Shown here: one piece after another, positions 22,908-35,701 of the stretch
How the letters are laid out: every line of letters begins with the position of its first letter
Position numbering within the stretch: the stretch's first letter is position 1
From: Lindgomyces ingoldianus
Lineage: Eukaryota > Ascomycota > Dothideomycetes > Pleosporales > Lindgomycetaceae
Length of the DNA stretch: 64,000 bases
NCBI RefSeq assembly: GCF_010093535.1
Contig: NW_022985185.1
Span: 148,783-212,782, forward strand
Direction of reading: 5' to 3'
Position numbers and translations under genes: made by a program
The notes under the pieces: model-generated
Database searches by the model: none
Told to the model about the DNA's origin: nothing
What the model saw: the letters and a program-made list of their open reading frames with translations, nothing else

Positions 22908-25120
22908 CTAATCCTCCCCGCGCCACCTCCGCCACTTTCGTCGAAACCCGATACATTCCCCTTCTCCAACAACTGCTCTCTCATACCCACCTCCTAGATC
23001 CTCTAACCTCTTGTTACTCAACGTAAGGCTCCGCGGATCCTCCCGGCCCGCTTGGATATTTGGAATCCAGGCCCAAGAAAATGCGGCGCCAATCGCCATG
23101 ACGATACCAAAGATGATGAAGATATACCCCTGCGTGGTCGCTACTGGATCGCTGGCATGGACGTAGTGCAAGATGAGCAGGACGACGACACTACCAAGTT
23201 TTCCCGCTGCCGCAGAGACACCATGGCAGAAGCATCGGTATGTCGTTGGGAAGATTTCGGCGGGGATCATAAAGGTGAGGGTATTCGCGCCTAGGATGTG
23301 TTATTAGAGTACGAGGGCTAGGTAAGATTGGATAAAATAGGGCCTACCGAAATTAAACCCAAAGTGGCAAACGGCGACGAGGAAGACGGTAACCGCGTGG
23401 TTGGTAGTGTGGAAAACAGCATAGAACGTCCCTCCAGTGATGATGAAGAGAATGGCGAGTGCCAAGAAAGAGGTTGTCAACCACTGCCGTCGGGGTAGAT
23501 AGTTGACGGCATAGATGAACAGCAGGCTGCCCATGACCGAGGCGATGGATACCGTTAGCATGCTCTTTCTCGCATTTTCGTACAGTACGTCGTATATTGT
23601 TGCTTGCCTACCCTTATTCTCTAAAATAGTAGCGTTGAGTGTCGGGTCTGTATTCCAACTTGGTACCGCAGGAGGATTGCCACCTTGCTGTTTTGCATCC
23701 CAGGTCGCCCATATTTTAGACAGCGTACGAAAATTCCCCATCCCGAGGCCATAAAAGGAGAAATCCAGCAAGAACCATGTTGTGCTTGTTCCTGCTAAGT
23801 ATACCCAGTTTTTCTGTTCAAAGAAAAACCGCGTGAGATCCCTGGAGGAAAACTGGACAGGATTTGCAGGGGGATGCAAGGTAGCCGGTCCGTTAGCTTG
23901 ACCTATCAGTTGCATTTGAATATTCTGATTTGCCTGGCTGCCATATACCCTTCTAGTACTTCGGAGCGCTCGGGGAAGATTCTTCTTAACCTCGAGATCG
24001 TAGAGGCCAGGGTCCGAAATCAACAAACGGAAAAGGATGGCAATGAGGGCAGGCGCTGCTCCCACTCCGGTTACTATCCGCCAGATAGAATCAACAGTTG
24101 ATGTGCATTTGGCCAGGGCTATGGCATCAGCCGTCTTGGAGCAATTCTCTTGCAAATGGTCCCTTTTGTCAAGTCCGAAGAGAACCCACAGGCCGACGAG
24201 ATGTGCAAACAACTGGCCGACCGGCTGCATAAGGAACACAGCGGCGATCATCCTCCCCCGGGCTCTTGTTGATGACCATCTGCATGCACCAGTCAACTTC
24301 GACTTCCACGAGAGCGAGCTCGCGAAGCAGCAACTTACTCGGTCGTAATCACAGCACTTAGAGGGTATTCGGCTCCAATGCCTACCCTTAAGGTGGAAGA
24401 ATAATTAGCAAGATTTTCGAATATAGAGATTTGACATTAGACTATGTAAGACCCCACTTGGGTGACATTTTGGCAAGGCAGAGAAAGAGAGGGCTCTGCT
24501 TACTGCAAATCAGTTAGCATAGGTTCATAGTATGGTACCTTGGGAGCAGTACCCCCATGACAAAACGCCATATTGAGAGCCACCCTAATATGCTCATGTT
24601 TTCTAGGTAGCCTGACGAGACGGAGGCGACCCCAATGGTGGAAAAGATAACGATGGCGAGCTCTATACCGTACAGCCTAGTTCTCCCAAAGCGGTCACCA
24701 AGCCATCCAAAGAAGACCTGGCCGACTATAGACCCTGCCAAAGTCATGGAGTTGACGAGCAGTTCCCTCCATGTCGACCTCTCGTTGGGCCAATAGACGA
24801 AGGCGAGAGAGGGAAGGATGACGTTGGTCGCAAACCTGAGGCGGGATTAGAGGGGCTGAGAATTCTAACCAAAGATACAGACAAGTTGTATGAGTCAGTG
24901 AAGAAGCCAGTCGCAGCAACGGCCCAAATGCGTAGGTTGAAAGAGTTGAGGTCAATTTCGTCGCGAAGCCGCTGGCGGTCCTTTTGAGGTTAGTGTTAGC
25001 AAGAACGGAAGAGGAAGCGGAAGCGGCAACAGAAATGATAAGTAGCGAGCTTACTCTACGCTCCTGTTCCGTCAAGACCTCCCCATTTGGACCAAGGAAG
25101 CCGTGATGAATGTTGGGCAT
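22908..25120 (-). CDS. PHO84-type inorganic phosphate:H+ symporter (MFS)
   Basis: Plasma-membrane high-affinity phosphate transporter family (MFS phosphate:H+ symporters). Exons 25120-25055, 24980-24883, 24835-24539, 24386-24339, 24279-23348 and 23290-22908 give 607 residues. Family marks: ATGFFTDSYNLFATNVILP in helix 1, GQVFFGWLGDRFGRTRLYG in the first cytoplasmic loop, GIGAEYPLSAVITTE in helix 4, and IPAEIFPTTYRCFCHG in the second half, the equivalent of PHO84 PAEVFPTRYR. About twelve hydrophobic spans can be counted. The third intron is awkward: the donor that fits the frame (gtacca at 24538) adds five residues (VLLPR) between RFVMG and VGIGAEYP. A shorter donor at 24552 breaks the frame with every acceptor I tried. 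The gene is divergent from the 25774 gene. Confidence 0.87.
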
Positions 25121-25773
25121 AAGCGTTCACGGGTTCCCACGACTGCAAAGAGAGGACAGAGACGAGCAAGCAGCGAACAACGAGACAGTGAGGCGGCACG
25201 TCGGACGCGACCAGACGGGACCAGCTAAGTTTATCTGTCATGGTTGGTTTAATCTAGCCTTACTCTCTGGAGAGGAAGCGCCAGGGCGCTTCCGTTTCCG
25301 GTACTGTGGTGGCTTGTAAAGAGGCCGGTGACACCAGGGCTGAGAGTATTGACAATCTGCACCGCGCAGAGGCTGACGCATTTGGGCTTCGATAGAGACC
25401 GGTCAGGTACGGGGCGTCCAATGGCATAGCACCAAGATATCGGATTCTGCGCCCGGTAGCTGCAGACACTTTGGTGAAGGCCTCCCAGATGAGCCATTGC
25501 GAAGGAGCACGAGAGTCTATTTCGCCTGTCAGACACAAAAGGCTGAAGGCGGAGGGCTGTGGCGTCACGGCGTCTTTGGCTGCTCTCCTCCCTCTTCTGG
25601 CTTTCCTTCGTCAGAGCCTTCTTCTTTCACCCTCTCTGCGAACCCAAAACGTACTCTGTGGGATTCTCCAGGGCCTGTCTTATTGGACGATACAGATCGC
25701 AGTACTGCCGCACGTGGCAACCCCTTGAACCCCACCATCCCGGCCGCATCTCCAACTGCTCTCATAGACCCCC
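25121..25773. promoter_or_regulatory. Shared upstream region of the phosphate transporter and the 25774 gene, with a CACGTG box
   Basis: 653 bases between two divergent starts. A palindromic CACGTG lies at 25711-25716, the core bound by the bHLH phosphate regulators Pho4 (yeast) and NUC-1 (Neurospora). It lies about 590 bases from the transporter start and only 58 from the other gene, so which gene it serves, if any, is unclear. Short frames inside show no domains. Confidence 0.35.
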
Positions 25774-27879
25774 ATGGCTACCCCTGGCTACTCCCTCTTC
25801 GAGCTCTATCAAACTGCTAAGAAAGCAAAGCAGATATGGAACGCTTTCACTGATGAATTCGAAAATGCCCCTACCAGAGTTCGAGAGCTGATTGAAACGT
25901 GTGACTACCTGTCCAAGGTGCTGTGCGACTTTACCAGTCTCTTAGAGGAGTACGAAGAGGCATATCCTCAAGAGGAGAGCTTCGATCGGAAACTGCTTGA
26001 GTGCCAGGCCTTTATCGACAGGTACTGGTCGCTAAAGGGGGACTACTTAACCGAATTGCAGACCCACAGATTGGGTCTCGGGTCACGACGTACATGGAAG
26101 CAGGTCTGGTACATCGCCTTTCCCGGTACCTCTTCAGAGAAAAACCACTGCTAAAGAATCCCGACAGGCAGACTACCCGATATGCATACGATAACAAACG
26201 AGCCCAAGAGTTAAAGGACGGTTTATGCCTAGAGATCCAGAAACTCCTGGCCTTCACCGTAGTTTTCGCCCTGTTAGTTAGCTTCACTGGCCTCGAGTCC
26301 GGATATTCTCTGTTTCTCAACTCACATATTACAGGAGAAGGAGCGCTCCCGTCAATTACTCCCTCGACCTCTCCAATGCGCGGGATCGGACAATAGCGGC
26401 TAATAGTCCCCGGCCCAGACTAGATACGCCGTTGAGGCTCGCTCTACTTCAGCCTAGTCAAGAGCCAGAACTTATAGGCTTACATTGCCAGCTACTTGAG
26501 TTCCAAGCCCTATTCCGAGATCTTGTAGGAGTCAGGTACTCGTACGAGCGGGAAATGAACAGTGCCCTCCAGTGGGGTCGACCAACGAACATCGATCCTA
26601 TCAGGGAGAGATTAGAATCTATTTGGCATAAGCTGTATGTCCGCTCTGGACTGATAAATGAGGATAGCCCGACGCCGCCTCTGCCAAGGGATTCACGCGA
26701 GCTTCTAGAAGCACCAGCCCGAAGCTACGACCAACTTGTTATTAACACCGCTGCTCCTTCGATGCATGGGGGTTTGCGTACCAGCACCGATGTTCGACAA
26801 TCACTTCAACGAACAAACCGAACGAGACCCCCTAATTCCTTCCAGTCTAGGCCACATCCACCATCCACGTACGCGCCCTCATCATCTGGGTGTCGGACAT
26901 CGAGCATTACAACTACCTCGCTATATAACACGTCCGAAGTAACGCCTCGCACAACGCCATATTTGACGGCAGAGCAAGGTTCACCCACTGTAGCCGACTC
27001 TCTCCTACCCGAGTCCACTATGTCAACTATACTATCGCCGGTTGCAACCATGTGAGTCCCTCATCCTACATAGTATATGAGAACTATGTAGACTGAAGCT
27101 CTTCAAGCACACTCCCCATCCTGCAAAGACAAATAAAGCTACTAAGCTGGGCCGTTAGGGTGGTTGCCGAATCGCATTTCGTAGAGTGGAGTACTGAAAA
27201 CAGTACTGAGAAGCTAATTCATTTTCGTAAGCCTCAAACAACCTCTGCTAAGCATTTAATATGCATCCTTGTTACCGCGCATTAACCGCTTTCAGTGCCT
27301 CATGCAGCATTTCCTCATGTTTACCATTCGAGAACACTGCAAAGTCTTGATGTAACGTTTGGTGAATGCCACCAAGTTGTCCTAACTTCTAGTGACGCTA
27401 CCGTCTATGAAAGACATATAATGGTCGAGTATTATTTTTCCTCGCATGATAAACGAGACAAGTTTCAGGGCGATATTCGAGACATGACGCACATCAAAGC
27501 GTTCGACGTCGATGTGATCTGGTCCAACCTGCACCCAAAATATGATGGTTGGCACCATTTGGCAGGAATCGCAAGACTCGAGAAGCTCAACCTATGGCAG
27601 TCGAACAGATTCCCGTACCACTATTCGCTTTCCTTTCTTGCCTCCGCTACATCGGGTGAGCAGCAGGAGTACCCACTTTCGTCGTTCAGTAATCCCCCAG
27701 TATATACGCAGCGCAGCAAAGAGGCCCGACTGTATCTGAGAGGGAGAAGAACGAGTGCGTCATCATCGCATTCCAGGCGCAATTCGCTCGGATTGAGATG
27801 GTCACGGCGATCTTCTGACTTTGGTAAATCGCGTTTCGTCTGTATCATTTCTGATCCTCAAGTGCAGGTGACTAGCTAA
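25774..27879 (+). CDS. Fungal-specific protein of unknown function (N-terminal helical domain, disordered middle, C-terminal beta-rich domain)
   Basis: Assembled from five exons: 25774-26108, 26168-26272, 26335-27051, 27099-27226 and 27296-27879, giving 622 residues in one frame. The N-terminus (MATPGYSLFELYQTAKKAKQ) begins a helical bundle of about 150 residues resembling the N-terminal domains of many fungal proteins of unknown role, some linked to STAND/NACHT receptors. After a proline-rich, probably disordered middle (about residues 240-390), the segment from SWAVRVVAESHFVEWSTEN onward looks like alternating strands, ending in a basic Ser/Arg-rich tail. No catalytic motif is seen. The exon joins are inferred: each removes a stop or frame break and rejoins protein-like sequence, with GT-AG borders throughout. 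I know no function. Confidence 0.7.
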
Positions 27880-27950
27880 CTAGCCGTGCTAAGCAAGCGA
27901 TACACCAAACGACACACCCGTATCACCGAACTCCCAACCGCCCAACCGCC

Positions 27951-28206
27951 ATGACTTTACACAACCCGAACATATCTGCTTCCAGTTTACACACAAGGGT
28001 ATATATTCCCACCTCCCCTCATTTCATTCCTGTCAGACACAGTATCATCGTCTTCGTTAAGATGCTAAAACTCTATCCTAGAGGAATACAACTTCTTCAG
28101 AGAAGAATACGAACGCGCACATGCCGAAGAGCAGATGATCACTGAGCCTCGATATCCAGTGGATAGAGTCGAGTTAGCCAATACACAGGCGCCTGTTGAA
28201 ATGTAG
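27951..28206 (+). CDS. Possible small two-exon hypothetical protein
   Basis: Tentative: exon 27951-27998 starting at a good ATG context (ccgccATGa), an intron gtatat...ctagag, then exon 28084-28206, coding 56 residues. The second exon is charged and helix-like (FFREEYERAHAEEQM). It lies just after, and in the same direction as, the 25774 gene, and could be a remnant of a related gene or an alternative 3' end. No family recognised. Confidence 0.28.
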
Positions 28207-30514
28207 GCAAGGCAGCTAGCGCGCTAACACAATTAGCTCTGTCGAGGGATTAGCGGTGGCAGGTTGTTTCTGGATTGGTACGGAGGGGCACGAATATGGT
28301 CCTACTCAAGCGTTAGGGAGTTCATTTGGGGAATAGATGGTCCGGTTTCTGGGCGTTTCTGGCTCGCATGCGGCAAAGACTTGGAAAATTGGTTGGATAT
28401 CTTCCAGGAGAAGTTTGTGGAGTTGGTACAAGTGCGTTGGAAATAATTCAGTTAACGGCCCTTGACGAATGAGTGTTGACCGGAAGCATACGTAGGAAGC
28501 TTTTAACATAGGACATCTATGTATATCCGCAACACACCACTCAACCCAACATACGAGAAGAAAATTTGATACGTTAAGACTTCGGGCGCCGCAGCTTTGT
28601 GTACTAGTGGGAAAGGGGATTTAGAGCAGTATTTCTCGTTCCAGTGAGAATTCGACAATATAGTTGACATTCTACGGCCGCATTAAAGTCACTGATTATA
28701 TCAGTAGGTTGTCTCCCGGAGGTGGCGTGTATTTTTTTTTCACAGGGACTAACACAAAAGCTCGAGATGTAGAACCTTTCCTAGACCAATTTGGTATACA
28801 TATTGTAACAGGTAGTAGGAATTTGTATTTCAAGGTTGCCCTGTATTGTGATCACTGGTGTATCTTTCAATTTTATGTCTGAGTATCCACCCCAGTACGC
28901 TCAACCCCATCTTTAAAGGGTGAGCCTATCTCCCTACAGGGGAGCTCTTTCTTGATTCCTGAATTTGCACGTGACAATAAACACATTGCCCACTTGGCTT
29001 CCGAGCGCAAGGTCTACTTTGGTAAAGGCGGGTGATTCGGATGGAAAGAATTGCTCCTAGATTGTTCCGGGCGACATTAATGCGATGGCGGAGGTCGAAT
29101 TTGTTGTGGGGAAGTTTCATACTAAGCCGAGATAAGGTGCTAAGGTGTTGTTTGCAAATAGGGGCTAGGAAATTTCTACCTACATTTTAGAAACTCATTC
29201 TGCTAGTAACTGTATGCTAGTATTTACATTTGATCTACAGACAAAATAGGATTTTAGGACTAATTTAGGTTAGAAGCTGAAGCAGGCTTAAAGTAGTAGC
29301 CAATTATGGAACTAGTTGAGACGCAGAAGTGGAGACGGCTCAAGCTCCAGAGGACCGTGAGTCAGCTAATTCACCCACTGCGTACCAGCGTTCATCCATC
29401 CAGCACTAGTCCCAGCACCCACCTACCACTTCTGCTCACCTCAGTGCTCTCTACCCGGGATTGCTCCTAAGCTGTCAAGCAGAACTAATTACTCGCGGAT
29501 TATAATACTTTTCTACTCTTGGCCTACTATCAATTAGTAACACTGACAGAAGCAAAATTTGTGCAGTTATAGCTTAAGAATAGGTTGTTACGCTAAGACG
29601 AAGTACCGATAATAGTAGATTTGAAGAGAACTATAGTGAATAATGTATTTATATGTACGTAAATTAAACAACACAGAGAGCAAGTGTTCCTACTCTGGCA
29701 TGCTGAATCCATAAGATTAAGAAAGTATATCATTCTTAGTCGCAGATAGATGCCTGGCATTTGCCCCCTTCTTGTAAGACATCCCGTACCATCTTTCCAA
29801 TCCTTTGCGAATATCACAAGACCGTTGTTTTAATCCTCGCTAAGGTACGAGCCACCGCCTAGCCCGAAACACATTCTCAAGCGCTTCGTCACAAACACTC
29901 TAAATATGAGGTTTCACAATTAGTTCCTTAGGCTTAGCTCACTCCTTAGACCAACATTTTCCTCTCTAAATTAGCGTATCACTTTCCTAAGGCTTTTCGA
30001 TCAGGGCATATTCAGCGTTAGATAATGAGGCAGGAGTGCAAAGAGATGGAAAGTTCCTCCCTCTACTACGTAAATATTAGCGATATAGAAAAATATAGTA
30101 TATATATACAAATGATAGAGCTGAAAACTTGATTTACGATAGCCTAATAATTGTTTCATTCAGTAGAGGATTATTGGTGCTATAAAGGCTGAAAGTAGTT
30201 GAGTTTTGTATAGGTGCAAATATGCTCACGTGGTTCATATATTAGTGCTTAATACTATGCTTACAGAGTTCTGAGCAGGTGTATTTGGAAAATTGGTACG
30301 AATATTAGTGAGAGCGAGTAGTTATCACATATTATCATTTTTATTGTCGTAATAAACTCGGGACTCTTCTCAGGTAGGCACAGGACACCGAGTACGACTG
30401 CTGTCTAGGGTTTAATAACCCAAAACTTCCATCGCCTATCTACCAATACTATAATCAAATATATATTTTTAGAGGTCCCGCTTTCGCCGCTTTCAGTTCC
30501 TAAGTCGGTTCACT

Positions 30515-30790
30515 ATGGCCGGATCAGACCGCTCCCCCGTAACCCGTGTCACTTGGTTCAAATTCCTCGCCGATGCAACACCCAAATAGAAAGGAGATTT
30601 CACTTGCACTTTCCTTGTCTCTACACACAAGATAAGGAGCTAATACTAGAGATCCCTAAAGGCGGGATACTTCTGAACATGCCATGAGCACTAATAAATA
30701 TGAAGAGGGGAAATGGATGTGATGTAGGTTTCATTGTGACCTTCAAGGTGTGCCATGGCATTTGGCCATACAAACATAGTTCTATATATC
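30515..30790 (+). pseudogene. Possible remnant of a stress-responsive A/B-barrel (Dabb) protein
   Basis: The frame from 30515 reads MAGSDRSPVTRVTWFKFLAD, close to the opening of fungal dimeric A/B-barrel (Dabb) proteins, which begin with a His/Arg-Val-Thr-Leu-Phe-Lys strand. It stops after 24 codons. About 190 bases on, in another frame, GCDVGFIVTFKV resembles the second conserved strand of the same domain. If right, this is a decayed small gene; the match is short and from memory. Confidence 0.3.
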
Positions 30791-31799
30791 TGGAGCGTCA
30801 TACGAGAGATGCTGAATGTAGATTTTGCGATAGAGTGATGCCGCCAGAAAAGAGTTCGATGCTGAACTGGGGCATGATAAGTTGAAGGTGCGTAGTAGCA
30901 TTGAAAATGTTAACTTGTAGCTGTCACAAGTGACAATGATGTGAGACTTAAGGCCTACATTAATGATTTGTGCAGAAAGATACGGATCCTATATTATAGC
31001 AAGTATTCGTTTATGACTTCGTTCAGGAGAAGGATTTGGGTTCGAAATAGCGATGTCTCAGCAGGAAACGTCACATCTCACTAGACAGCTGAACAGCAAG
31101 ATGGGATGAAGTTGAAGGTTGCTGGTTCTGTTTTTCTCACCACCTATATCTAATACATCTTTCCAATCGGGTAGCCGATTATCCTATTTTAGGAAGAGCA
31201 ACTTGGGAACACGCACCGATTCGATACGATTTCATGTGCTGAGCTATTTTATCTATGATAATGTATTGTCTTCTTAGTATGGGACCTGCAACGAGAACTA
31301 TAATATGTAATACACTAAATGTTAGTGATCATCAAATTATCGAAAGACTTGCTGTGACTAGTGGGATTCGTCTTCCGTAACGAGACCATTGAATTGGATT
31401 TGACATTTCTTGTCCAAGGCGTTGTACTATTCCTGATTAAGAGCTACCCTTGAACCCTCCTGGGTGGACGACAGTATTAAGATGCGCATTGATTCCGTAT
31501 GATAGTATTGGAAAGACTGTAAGCAACTTTACGTCATCTCTTAATTTGCTGCGCTGTATCATTCCATGATTCGCACCGTCACATGAACTGAAACAATTGT
31601 TGTGACAATTCATGGCTTCTGAAATTAAATCCAGTCCTATTCTCGAGCGAGTATCTCTGTTTGCAAAACAGGCCGTGGCGTCTACCACAGGTTAGCGGCT
31701 AGCCATTCCATCCGCAGTAGAGGTTTTCCTCTCCCTTCCCGACTTAGAAGTGAACCCATTTACGCGGTTAACGCGTCGTCTTCAAATCATGTCGCAAAA

Positions 31800-32733
31800 A
31801 CATTGAAATTCGCGAAACTCAACAACGCTCGAGGAATATTAAAATTTCAGACCACAGCCTGCTAGGGGAAGAGTAGAGATTCAGGGCCTCTATCTATCTA
31901 GTTACACCCACTCAAAGAAATGTCTTTTATCGAGATCTGCTCTAGAGCGAATAATCTCCTGAACTGCAGTGGCACTGCGGTCCGACTCGGTTCTGGGGGT
32001 GGTGGTTTACGAGAACCCTGAAGCATCTGCGAAAGAAGGCTTGAGGGTCTTGGGCAGAGCGTGTCCAACAGTGGCTATTGAACTTCTGAGAAAGGCCATT
32101 CTATCGTAAGCCCCAAGCATGGGCTGAACGCAGACAACGTCCTTGAATAGGAGGTGGTCACTACGAGTGGAAAGTATATAATCGCCACCCCTTTATCGAA
32201 TGCCGATCTTTACTAGGCTCTGAGTGGAGGAAGGGCAGTCGTGTTCGCAGTAGCCGTGAGCATGACCGTGGAGGCGTTTTCCGAAGGCGTCATATTTGGC
32301 TGCTAGCCTATCATTCAACATCAGCTCCTCTCCAAGCAAAGATATCTTATAATCCGCGGTTGAGGTATTCCACCAGTTTTCGCTGCAGGTTCTGGAGGAT
32401 AGTGTTTCGGCAGGTTATATCATTGCTGGCGGATCATTCTCAATGCGGCCTTTGACCGCGCCGGATAGGAAGAGTGCGTAATGGACCTCATCTCTCCGTA
32501 TGCTTCAAAGCCAGAGCAATCAAGAATACCTTATACATCAGTCGCGACATTCCTCGGGCCGCTTCCGTATGGTTCCAACTTGTAACCCCATTCCCAGTCC
32601 AGATATCCAAGTTGATTCCAAAGTCGACTTTGACAAATCCGACACCGGAGTTAGCCCAGGTACACCGACAGATTGCAGCTTTAAAAAACGGATCGCTTTT
32701 TAGGCAATGCCTTTTAGGCACCTCACGCTCCAT
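31800..32733 (-). pseudogene. Unidentified coding relic
   Basis: On the minus strand, an 81-codon frame (32733-32488) is followed, after frame changes and stops, by a stretch around 32220-32360 reading ISLLGEELMLNDRLAAKYDA and then HGHAHGYCEHDCPS. The composition looks like real protein, unlike the surroundings, but I cannot assign a family. It is either a degraded gene or a coincidence of composition. Confidence 0.22.
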
Positions 32734-34383
32734 CCACTGCGCCTTCTAACTCGGTGCTACCCGCTCGGAGAGACCCCGCTGTACACCAGGCGATCTTTGG
32801 TCCGGGGGACTGCACTTCGACCTGGGACGAGAATGTAGCTAACGATAACGCTCTCTAGGATGTAGTCCTTCCCTTGCCGTCAGCATTTAACTTGGTAACA
32901 CATTTAAACGAAGGGAATTCAAACTAAAAGTATTGGAAGGAGGCATTATATGGTGCTAGTCTACAAAAGATTAGAGAAAATTAAAAGCGTATGGGATCCG
33001 GCGGATGTTTTTTAAATTTTCAAACAGGGATTAGCAGCGCAAAGTTCAGATCAGACAACTCAGGAAAGCCATTCTGCAATTAACAGAGTGGGAAAATTAG
33101 ATTTGATTGATTTCCCATAGATTTCGATAGGAATTCTCCGCAAGACCCTGAGTATCACGTGACATATTGTTTGAATACTCCGTGCAATGATTTTGAGAAG
33201 TCACTAACAATATAGTTATCCTTCGTCCAAAATCGTCGGCATGAATCTCGAGATAATTTCAGGAAGCCTGTACAATTCAAGACTGGTTAGGAGGACTAGT
33301 CTCTGGTGGATCTAGTACATGCTTATTTGCAGTAGGTTTTGTTGATGTTATAGCGACTACTCGCTCAAGAAGCCACCCAAGCTAATAGTATCTTAGTATG
33401 GTTACGCGCCATCTGAAATTATCCAATGGTCCAGCTTTCGCCGCTGTTTACTGCTCATCGTGAAATTTAGGCTGTTCGCTCAATCTAAAGAGAACCGTTA
33501 TTCGTCAAAACGTACCCCCATCTTTTTAGCGAACATTACGCCTGGACTCTGCGTCACTTTGCTAGAGCGTGTTACTCGGCGTAGGATATTGGTAGAGTGG
33601 GACTAGACGATGCCAACCGGAGACCAAGAATATGAGATCGGCTTCCTGGGGCCATCATTTCCAGGTCCGAATAGATATGTCGAAGCTTAGCGACTCAAAA
33701 GTGGTTATCGCCAAGCTCACCGTATTCTACAGACTGCTCGTATACCTCTAGATAGATGTAGACATCACTGATCCAACTCCTGAGACATTCTCCCACAGTG
33801 TTGGGAGAGAGCTAGATTAGGAAATGGGCTTCACCATGGTGTATTCATCAAGGAGTTGAGGCGTTTGAGTTGGCATATGCTAGCACAAGTTCTGATCCCT
33901 TTGGAGGAAGGAGGGCATTCAGCAAGAGGATAAGGCTTGTATATTGGAGCTGTTCTATCTCCTAGCCGACCAGTAAGATGCTGTCAACTAGGGTATCCAC
34001 CTCTTAGCCAGGGACCCGGAAGGCTCGTTAGGATCCAGTGTTGGACGCTCTCGATTTTGATCTAATTTTGTGTAGGCGGCTAAGGGTGCAGATAAAAGGA
34101 TATGTTCCTAGTCAAGGTAGAAAGAGTTAAAATTGGTAAGTGCCTTTAGACTTATAGGTTAGCGGAACAAAGGACAAGAATCTTTCAGGCTCCTAAATGG
34201 AAGCCGCGATATTCTATATGTGTGTGGAGTTCAGGAACTGTTCCACTGCATTGACCTAATGAAGGACGAGGTCATTTTGACGAGGACACGCAGGTGCCGC
34301 AGCGTTCGAATACTGCGCTAGTGCTAGTAAATAGTCAATTGTTACATGAAATACTCATACATTTGTCAATACACCTTGCTATC

Positions 34384-35278
34384 TCAAGATCGCCGCCTCG
34401 CCGGAGCCGGTGTCCATGACTCAGGCTGCCAGTTATCGCCAGGATTTGTTATTGCAGGCTTCTTCCAGGGGGAGTCTCTTGGTTCTTGCATTACTTTTCG
34501 CGTCCTTAATGTTGGGACATCTTCCACGTGTCCACGACCGTCTTTTGCCACCTCTTCTTCCTCGTCTCGATTTTCATCTTGCATTGTCTGGGTTGGTTCG
34601 GCCTTCCTCCAGACTTCCTCATCCACGTTCGCTTGCTTTATTCCAGTGTTCGTATCTCTCGACTCGAGCATGTGCATTGGCTGTTGTTTATCCGGTGCAT
34701 CCAACGCCGAGGGCTTCGCCGCCCATCGAGCATCGGCTTGCGCTGCGAGCAGTTTTATCCGCTCTTGTCTAACTACGTTGGCTTGCTGTTCAGCGAGCGA
34801 AGGCGGTTCAAACCGCGTATGCCGCAGCCACTGCATCCATAGCGCTAACACTTCCCGTCAGATAATTTCCATGCAGAGGGTGGAGGGAGTGGCAAGATTG
34901 GGGAATGGCTCACGTCCAACATTAACGTCGCTGTAGTGTGTCCACCGACTGTACTTGACAATTCTGCGGTTGCGGTTCGAGTGGAGGGCGTCTTTGAACT
35001 CCCAAAATGTGTTTCCTTGGAGGTCAAATCCTTGGTATTGTCAGCGTGGGCTTGTTGCGCTTCGATGCAGCACCCTCGAGCCGGGTTCGACCCAGAGTTA
35101 CTTTCGACGCAATCCAAGGAAGGAGGTAGCCTGCGCAACGCAAATATGAAGCCTGAAAGCGTAGACAGAGGCAAAAAGATCAATAGAATGCAAGTAGGTG
35201 TCAAAACACGAAGCAACCTAAATCCTTCCAGGCCAGGAAGGGAGACCAAAAGAGACCGTCTACGCACCCACCAGCCAT
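34384..35278 (-). CDS. NDUFAF2/NDUFA12-family mitochondrial complex I assembly factor
   Basis: Homologue of the assembly factor NDUFAF2 (B17.2L), which works with late-stage complex I in mitochondria. Proposed exons 35278-35218, 35152-35102, 35030-34914 and 34844-34384 code for 229 residues. The conserved core is unmistakable and spans two introns: FDLQGNTFWEFKDALHSNRN, RRIVKYSRWTHYSDV and WMQWLRHTRFEPPSLAEQQ, then a charged tail ending with a WQPESWTP motif typical of fungal members. The last intron completes a Pro codon across VNVGP-LWMQW. The N-terminus is less certain: RLPPSLDCVERFDLQGN aligns with the usual RLPWRRKFLVG-type segment but lacks its Trp/Arg pattern, so the first two exons may differ. 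It diverges from the calponin gene across 423 bases. Confidence 0.82.
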
Positions 35279-35701
35279 TTCTTCCTCCACGGCAACTGCT
35301 TCATCTTCCAATTGTACCATAATCGCCGGATAGTACCGGGATTCCTCGTCATGGTTGAATGATATGGCAATGAAAAATTTGGACGGCATGACGGACCTTG
35401 ACGCTCTGGCCAGTGACGAAAGCGCGTGGCTGGGGTCGTGCACCGCCTCCTCGTTCACGCATTCCCGCCGCCGCCCCACCACGGCAGCCGACTCTTGTTC
35501 TGTACGTTGGCATGTATCTTGCTGGTCCTCGATTCTTCACTGTCGCATTGCAACAACAACTCCTCCCTAGGCCGCTTTCACCAGGACATCCCGCTACACC
35601 CTATCTCAATACTACTTGTTTACCCTCAGCTTTCACACTCACGTCCGCCGCGCGCCGTCACCAAACGGCCATAAGCCCTGTGCTCGCCCAGCTCCTTCAC
35701 C

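Larger units (their letters stand above)
28207..34383. other. Gene-poor stretch with faint relics
   Basis: About 6.2 kb with no intact gene. All open frames are under 100 codons and stops occur in every frame. Two stretches read like worn-out coding sequence and are listed separately (about 30515 and 31800-32733). The base composition is more AT-rich than the flanking gene blocks but not as extreme as the transposon block at the right end. Confidence 0.5.

Noticed and set aside
34346..34936. 196-codon plus-strand frame and two overlapping plus-strand frames
   Set aside because: Antisense to the NDUFAF2-type gene, whose conserved core is spliced from the other strand.
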